From an uncultured Clostridia bacterium (GTDB taxonomy: Bacteria; Bacillota; Clostridia; Oscillospirales; Oscillospiraceae): 8,660 nt of DNA. Below are positions 6,017-8,660 of this stretch, piece after piece. The stretch spans positions 1 through 8,660 of the forward strand of contig CAMVJF010000057.1 of the NCBI GenBank assembly GCA_947167725.1, written 5' to 3'. A model generated the notes under the pieces. The model did no database searches. It saw nothing but the letters and a program-made list of their open reading frames with translations, and had not been told where the DNA came from. The position numbers and the translations under genes were made by a program. Numbering within the stretch: position 1 is the first letter of the stretch; every line of letters starts with the position of its first letter.

Positions 6017-6622
6017 TTACTCGTTTTCCCCGGCGGGGGCGTCCTCGGTTTTGGGCGCCTCGGGCGAGGGCTTGGGGGTCTTGGGCTTGGCCGGCTTCTT
6101 CGGCGCGGTCTGCGGCTTGGGCGAGAGGAACATGGACATGTTGCGTCCCTCCAGCTTGGGCGGCTTGTCGAGATTGGCGATCTCAGCGCACTTCGCGGCG
6201 AAGTCGCGCAGGATCACATCGCCGATCTCGGTATGGGCCATCTCGCGTCCGCGGAAGCGGATGGAGACCTTCAGGCGGTTGCCCTCGGCCAGGAACTTCT
6301 GACCGTTTTTCAGCTTCGTGTTGAAATCGTTGGTGTCGATGCTCGGGGACATGCGGATCTCCTTGATCTCGATCACGCGCTGATTTTTCTTGGCTTCTTT
6401 TTCCTTTTTCGCCTGCTCGAAGCGGTACTTGCCATAGTCCATGATGCGGCACACAGGCGGATTCGAGCCCGGGGCGATCTTGACGAGGTCATATCCCTGC
6501 TCGGTGGCGATGCGCAGCGCTTCCTCGCTCGACATGATGCCGAGCTGTTCGCCGTCGGCGCCGATCAGGCGCACTTCCCTGTCGCGGATCTCTTCGTTGA
6601 TCTGATGGTCTGTGTTAGCGAT
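6017..6622 (-). CDS. infC: Translation initiation factor IF-3, predicted AUC start
   Basis: IF3 binds the 30S subunit, keeps it free of 50S and rejects wrong start codons. The N-domain begins NTDHQINEEIRDREVRLI (3-20), followed by NPPVCRIMDYGKYRFEQ (54-70). The linker is lysine-rich (71-80), and the C-domain includes KEIRMSPSIDTNDF (87-100) and VSIRFRGREM (119-128). Residues 168-201 are an added Lys/Pro-rich then acidic tail, making 201 residues against about 165-180 usually. I place the start at the ATC codon 6620-6622, 8 nt after GGAGGT at 6631-6636, and just before the conserved N-terminus, where Bacillus infC starts at AUU. The only upstream in-frame ATG (6698-6700) lacks a ribosome binding site and would add a Cys/Trp-rich sequence lying inside the attenuator. 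First gene of the infC-rpmI-rplT operon. Confidence 0.95.
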   Translation of the reverse strand: MANTDHQINEEIRDREVRLIGADGEQLGIMSSEEALRIATEQGYDLVKIAPGSNPPVCRIMDYGKYRFEQAKKEKEAKKNQRVIEIKEIRMSPSIDTNDFNTKLKNGQKFLAEGNRLKVSIRFRGREMAHTEIGDVILRDFAAKCAEIANLDKPPKLEGRNMSMFLSPKPQTAPKKPAKPKTPKPSPEAPKTEDAPAGENE

Positions 6623-6630
6623 TGTCGTAC

Positions 6631-6636
6631 ACCTCC
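6631..6636 (-). promoter_or_regulatory. infC: Ribosome binding site that decides the infC start
   Basis: GGAGGT on the minus strand lies 8 nt before the ATC codon at 6620-6622. No ATG, GTG or TTG lies in frame at a suitable distance, so this site selects the non-canonical AUC start. Confidence 0.8.
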
Positions 6637-6657
6637 AGTAGCATAGCAAAAACGGAT

Positions 6658-6724
6658 AAAAAAAGCACGGACGCACAGCATCCGCACCGCAGCACAGCAT
6701 ACGCCCGCAACGCGGGCTCTGTGC
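6658..6724 (-). promoter_or_regulatory. infC leader attenuator (L20-leader-like)
   Basis: Within the infC leader a 10-bp stem with some G-U pairs (arms 6678-6687 and 6665-6674, loop TGT) is followed directly by seven Ts (6658-6664), an intrinsic terminator shape 36 nt before the start codon. Upstream, GCCCGC-GTT-GCGGGC (6703-6717) forms a tight hairpin enclosed by GCACAG (6719-6724), which can pair with CTGTGC at 6692-6697 or with a second CTGTGC inside the terminator stem (6673-6678). This gives two exclusive folds. L20-controlled transcription attenuation of this operon is established in Bacillus; assigning it here is inference from position and structure. Confidence 0.65.
6673..6700 (-). 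repeat. Two direct copies of ATGCTGTGC in the infC leader
   Basis: The 9-mer ATGCTGTGC (minus strand) occurs at 6692-6700 and again at 6673-6681. The first copy can close the upstream hairpin; the second forms part of the terminator stem. Both can pair with the single GCACAG at 6719-6724. Confidence 0.8.
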
Positions 6725-6803
6725 GATATTGACCGCGCCCGGCCCGAACGCCGGCGGGTGAGGTGGGCGGAATGCCGTACCTTCTTTGTTTTGAAGCGCA
6801 ACT

Positions 6804-6832
6804 AATATACCAGTTCAGGCCCCTCTTGTCAA
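6804..6832 (-). promoter_or_regulatory. Strong sigma-A promoter of infC-rpmI-rplT
   Basis: On the minus strand a consensus TTGACA (6827-6832), a 17-nt spacer and TATATT (6804-6809), with TG one base before the -10. This is close to an ideal promoter, as expected for a ribosomal operon. Transcription would start near 6797, giving a leader of about 175 nt. Confidence 0.88.
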
Positions 6833-6855
6833 GGGTTTTTTTACTTGAAAAGAAG

Positions 6856-6909
6856 AAAAAACGACGGCCTGTGGAAGCAGGCGCGGGGCCGTTTCGGCCT
6901 CGCGCCTGC
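6856..6909 (-). terminator. deoC: Terminator region after deoC
   Basis: A 15-bp stem with one G-U pair and a TTT-sized loop (arms 6895-6909 and 6877-6891) lies 8 nt past the deoC stop. Six Ts (6856-6861) follow 15 nt later. An alternative, smaller fold pairing ACGGCC with GGCCGT would place the T-run almost next to the stem. Either form would separate deoC from the infC promoter immediately downstream. Confidence 0.7.
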
Positions 6910-6917
6910 CGCGGCGT

Positions 6918-7610
6918 TCAGTAAGTCTGTTCCGCCTCCTGAGGCTGTGCAGCCTGCTGCTCCTGCGCGATGGCGAGCTTGACGATGCGGCTCGTACCCA
7001 GGCGCTCGGCGCCGAGGGCGATGAAGTCCTCCGCATCCTGCAGCGTGGAGATGCCGCCCGCGGCCTTGACCTTCACGCGCGGCGGGCAGTTGGCGCGCAT
7101 CAGCGCGACGTCCTCGCGCGTGGCGCCGCCGGTGGAAAAGCCGGTGGAGGTCTTGATATACTCCGCGCCGCTGTCCGAGACGATGCGGCAGAGCTGGATC
7201 TTCTCCTCCTCGGTCAGCAGGCAGCACTCGATGATGACCTTGAGGAGCTTGCCCTCGGTGGCGGCGCGCACGGCGGCGATGTCCTTCGCCACCTCGTTCC
7301 AGCAGCCGTCCTTGACCATGGAGAGATTGATGACCATGTCGATCTCGTCGGCGCCGTTGCGCACCGCGTCGGCCGCCTCATAGGCCTTGGCCGCGCTCGT
7401 CATGTAGCCGTTGGGGAAGCCGATGACCGTGCAGATCTTCAGCCTCTCGCCCACATAGCGCTTCGCGCCCGCGACGTGGCAGGGCGGGATGCACACGCTC
7501 GCGCAGTTGTAGCGGATGGCCTGGTCGCAGAGCTGGCGGATCTCCTCGCTCCGGCAGTCGACACGCAGCAGCGTGTGGTCGCATTTTTCAAGGATTTCTT
7601 TGATATCCAT
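6918..7610 (-). CDS. deoC: Deoxyribose-phosphate aldolase
   Basis: A 230-residue cytoplasmic class I aldolase that splits 2-deoxyribose 5-phosphate into glyceraldehyde 3-phosphate and acetaldehyde in deoxynucleoside catabolism. YIKTSTGFSTGGAT (151-164) carries the Schiff-base lysine, K153. K182 in VKAAGGI (181-187) and D91 in EIDMVIN (89-95) match the other catalytic residues (K201 and D102 in E. coli). The start at 7610 is chosen because homology begins there and AAGGAG lies at 7622-7627, although 11 nt away, a little far. The frame stays open to 7775, but that extension runs through the promoter. The last 15 residues are a Gln/Ala/Glu-rich tail. It stands alone, with its own promoter and terminator; no other deo gene is in the window. 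Confidence 0.97.
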   Translation of the reverse strand: MDIKEILEKCDHTLLRVDCRSEEIRQLCDQAIRYNCASVCIPPCHVAGAKRYVGERLKICTVIGFPNGYMTSAAKAYEAADAVRNGADEIDMVINLSMVKDGCWNEVAKDIAAVRAATEGKLLKVIIECCLLTEEEKIQLCRIVSDSGAEYIKTSTGFSTGGATREDVALMRANCPPRVKVKAAGGISTLQDAEDFIALGAERLGTSRIVKLAIAQEQQAAQPQEAEQTY

Positions 7611-7627
7611 AAAATAACGATCTCCTT

Positions 7628-7657
7628 TTGCAGTTTTTTCGGCGATCTCATTATATA
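7628..7657 (+). promoter_or_regulatory. Possible promoter for the SSB-like gene
   Basis: TTGCAG (7628-7633), an 18-nt spacer and TATATA (7652-7657) on the plus strand. Its -10 overlaps the -10 of deoC on the other strand. Transcription would start near 7664, about 68 nt before the gene. Confidence 0.45.
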
Positions 7658-7678
7658 GGATAACGCGTGCATATTCAA
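7650..7678 (-). promoter_or_regulatory. deoC: Sigma-A promoter of deoC
   Basis: On the minus strand TTGAAT (7673-7678), a 17-nt spacer and a consensus TATAAT (7650-7655). Transcription would start near 7643, about 33 nt before the deoC ATG. No clear DeoR-type operator was identified. Confidence 0.8.
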
Positions 7679-7731
7679 GTGCCCCGTGCGAATAGAGTGA
7701 AGCATCAACACCTTTCCGGAGAGATCGTACT

Positions 7732-8331
7732 ATGGAAACAAGCAGCCGGGACAACGAGGTCCTTCTCTGCGGCATGCCGGCAGGCGAGCCGCTCTATTCC
7801 CATTCCGCGCGCGCCGAGAATTTCTACACGCTCCCCTTTACCGTCCGCCGCCTCTCGCTCAGCGCGGACACGCTTAATCTGACGCTGCGCGAGAGCATGC
7901 TCAAGCGGCTCGAGCCCGGCGGGCGTCTCGCCGTCCGGGGCGAGCTGCGCAGCTTCAACAGCCGCCGCGCCGAGTGGCCGCGGCTCGTCATCACGGTATT
8001 CGTCCGGGAACTCGAACGGACGCAGGCCGAGGATGAAAACCGCGTCCTTCTGCGCGGCACGCTCTGTAAGCCGCCCAACCTGCGCCGCACTCCGATGGGC
8101 CGGGATATCTGCGATCTGATCCTCGCGGTCAATCGGCCCTACGCCCGCTCGGATTACCTGCCCTGCATCTGCTGGGGGCGGCTCGCGCGCGAGAGCGCGC
8201 GCTGGACGGTCGGCGAGCGCGTCGCCCTCGAGGGGCGGATCCAGAGCCGTCTCTACCGCAAGCTCGGCGAGAACGGGCTCGTGGAGCGCACCGCCTTCGA
8301 GGTCTCGGTCTCGCGCGCCGAGAAGCTGTGA
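7732..8331 (+). CDS. Tandem OB-fold single-strand DNA-binding-like protein
   Basis: A 199-residue protein with two SSB-like OB folds in a row, unlike normal SSB, which has one fold plus an acidic tail. The first spans about 8-96 (LLCGMPAGEPLYSHS, then ENFYTLPFTVRRLS at 29-42 and RGELRSFNS at 69-77). The second spans about 103-196 (NRVLLRGTLCKPPNLRRTP, NRPYARSDYLPCICWGR at 134-150, EGRIQSRLY at 167-175). The N-x-Y-x-x-S-D-Y-x-P-C-x-x-W-G-R block is strongly SSB/PriB-like. The acidic SSB tail ending in DIPF is absent, so it is not expected to recruit replication partners as SSB does. GGAGAG (7718-7723) lies 8 nt before the ATG. I recognise the type from Clostridia, but its precise role is unknown to me. 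Confidence 0.82.
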   Translation: METSSRDNEVLLCGMPAGEPLYSHSARAENFYTLPFTVRRLSLSADTLNLTLRESMLKRLEPGGRLAVRGELRSFNSRRAEWPRLVITVFVRELERTQAEDENRVLLRGTLCKPPNLRRTPMGRDICDLILAVNRPYARSDYLPCICWGRLARESARWTVGERVALEGRIQSRLYRKLGENGLVERTAFEVSVSRAEKL

Positions 8332-8394
8332 CGCGCGGCCTTCGCGGGGCGTCTCCTCCCGCCCCTCGGAAACATGGCCCGAAATACGCAAAAG

Positions 8395-8432
8395 CGCCCT
8401 GCGCCCCGAACATCCGTTCGGGGCGCAGGGCG
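8395..8432. terminator. Bidirectional terminator between SSB-like gene and DUF523 gene
   Basis: A perfect 17-bp stem (8395-8411 with 8416-8432) and 4-nt loop, the longest in the window. It lies between convergent genes, 6 nt past the DUF523 stop. On the minus strand it is followed by GCTTTTGC. A smaller hairpin (GGGGCG with CGCCCC, 8346-8365) precedes it on the SSB side. Confidence 0.85.
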
Positions 8433-8438
8433 TTCAGG

Positions 8439-8660
8439 CTATCGCAGCAGGCCGTCGATCTCGCTCTCTCCGAGGAGGCGGATCCCTTTTTTGCGCAGCA
8501 GCTCGGCCGTCACCCCGTCGCCGGGGATCAGCACGCCGGAGAAGCTGCCGTCGTAGACTCCCTTGCTCCCGCAGGAGGGGCTGCGCTCCTTGAGGAGCGC
8601 GGTACCACAGCCGAATCTGTCGCAGAGACGCGCCGCGATCTCCGCCCCGCGCGCGAAGGC
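8439..8660 (-). CDS. DUF523 family protein, C-terminal fragment (5' end outside the window)
   Basis: The last 73 codons of a DUF523 (YbbK-like) protein, open to the window edge. The recognisable core is ALLKERSPSCGSKGVYDGSFSG, in which SPSCG and the following YDG-x-F are the family signature, then GDGVTAELLRKKGI. Cysteines in the visible part (residues 13, 18 and 30) include the conserved SPSCG one and may bind a metal or act as thiols; function is not established. The family is usually about 140-160 residues, so roughly half is missing here. It converges on the SSB-like gene and ends at a strong shared terminator. Confidence 0.88.
   Translation of the reverse strand, partial: AFARGAEIAARLCDRFGCGTALLKERSPSCGSKGVYDGSFSGVLIPGDGVTAELLRKKGIRLLGESEIDGLLR

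Noticed and set aside
6623..6700. N-terminal extension of infC from an ATG at 6700
   Set aside because: The ATG lies inside the attenuator repeat, lacks a ribosome binding site and adds a Cys/Trp/Phe-rich stretch unlike any IF3.
7611..7775. N-terminal extension of deoC to an ATG at 7775
   Set aside because: It would run through the deoC promoter and the start of the divergent SSB-like gene; family homology begins at 7610.
7705..8391. 228-codon open frame on the minus strand
   Set aside because: Antisense to the SSB-like gene, no domain or ribosome binding site recognised.

Overview
The window looks like chromosome from a high-GC, gut-type Clostridia bacterium (Bacillota, Oscillospiraceae/Ruminococcaceae-like). 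This is an inference from three things: strong AGGAGG-type ribosome binding sites, the infC-rpmI-rplT operon order with a Firmicute-style attenuated leader, and protein families typical of Clostridia (YitT/DUF2179, DUF523, DUF362, and a tandem-OB single-strand-binding-like protein). Coding DNA is very GC-rich, while promoters stand out as short AT-rich islands with near-consensus -35/-10 boxes. No tRNA, rRNA, CRISPR array, insertion sequence or phage gene was seen.

Layout. 1-2035 (+) is a redox cluster: the C-terminal part of an iron-dependent alcohol dehydrogenase, a small flavodoxin and a DUF362 protein, ending at a 13-bp hairpin. 2118-2943 (+) is a single LytTR response regulator with its own extended -10 promoter; its receiver domain has lost the phosphoacceptor aspartate. 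A hairpin at 2948-2980 separates it from a convergent two-gene operon (4310 to 2995, -). That operon encodes a small, possibly Nif11-like protein and, overlapping it by 4 nt, a trigger-factor-like chaperone without a peptidyl-prolyl isomerase domain. Next on the minus strand come a YitT-family membrane protein (5326-4439) and the translation operon infC-rpmI-rplT (6622-5391). infC appears to start at AUC and is preceded by a leader of about 175 nt with a terminator-like attenuator. deoC (7610-6918, -) lies upstream and diverges from a tandem-OB SSB-like gene (7732-8331, +). The window ends inside a DUF523 gene on the minus strand (8660-8439).

How they work together. IF3, L35 and L20 form the classical translation operon, probably feedback-controlled in the leader. 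deoC serves deoxynucleoside catabolism. The alcohol dehydrogenase, flavodoxin and DUF362 genes are closely spaced and probably cotranscribed as an electron-transfer or fermentation unit. The least explained part is the small protein/truncated trigger-factor pair, which has its own TTGCAA-17-TATAAT promoter and is the best candidate for an undescribed system. The orphan, phosphorylation-blind LytTR regulator beside it is the second.
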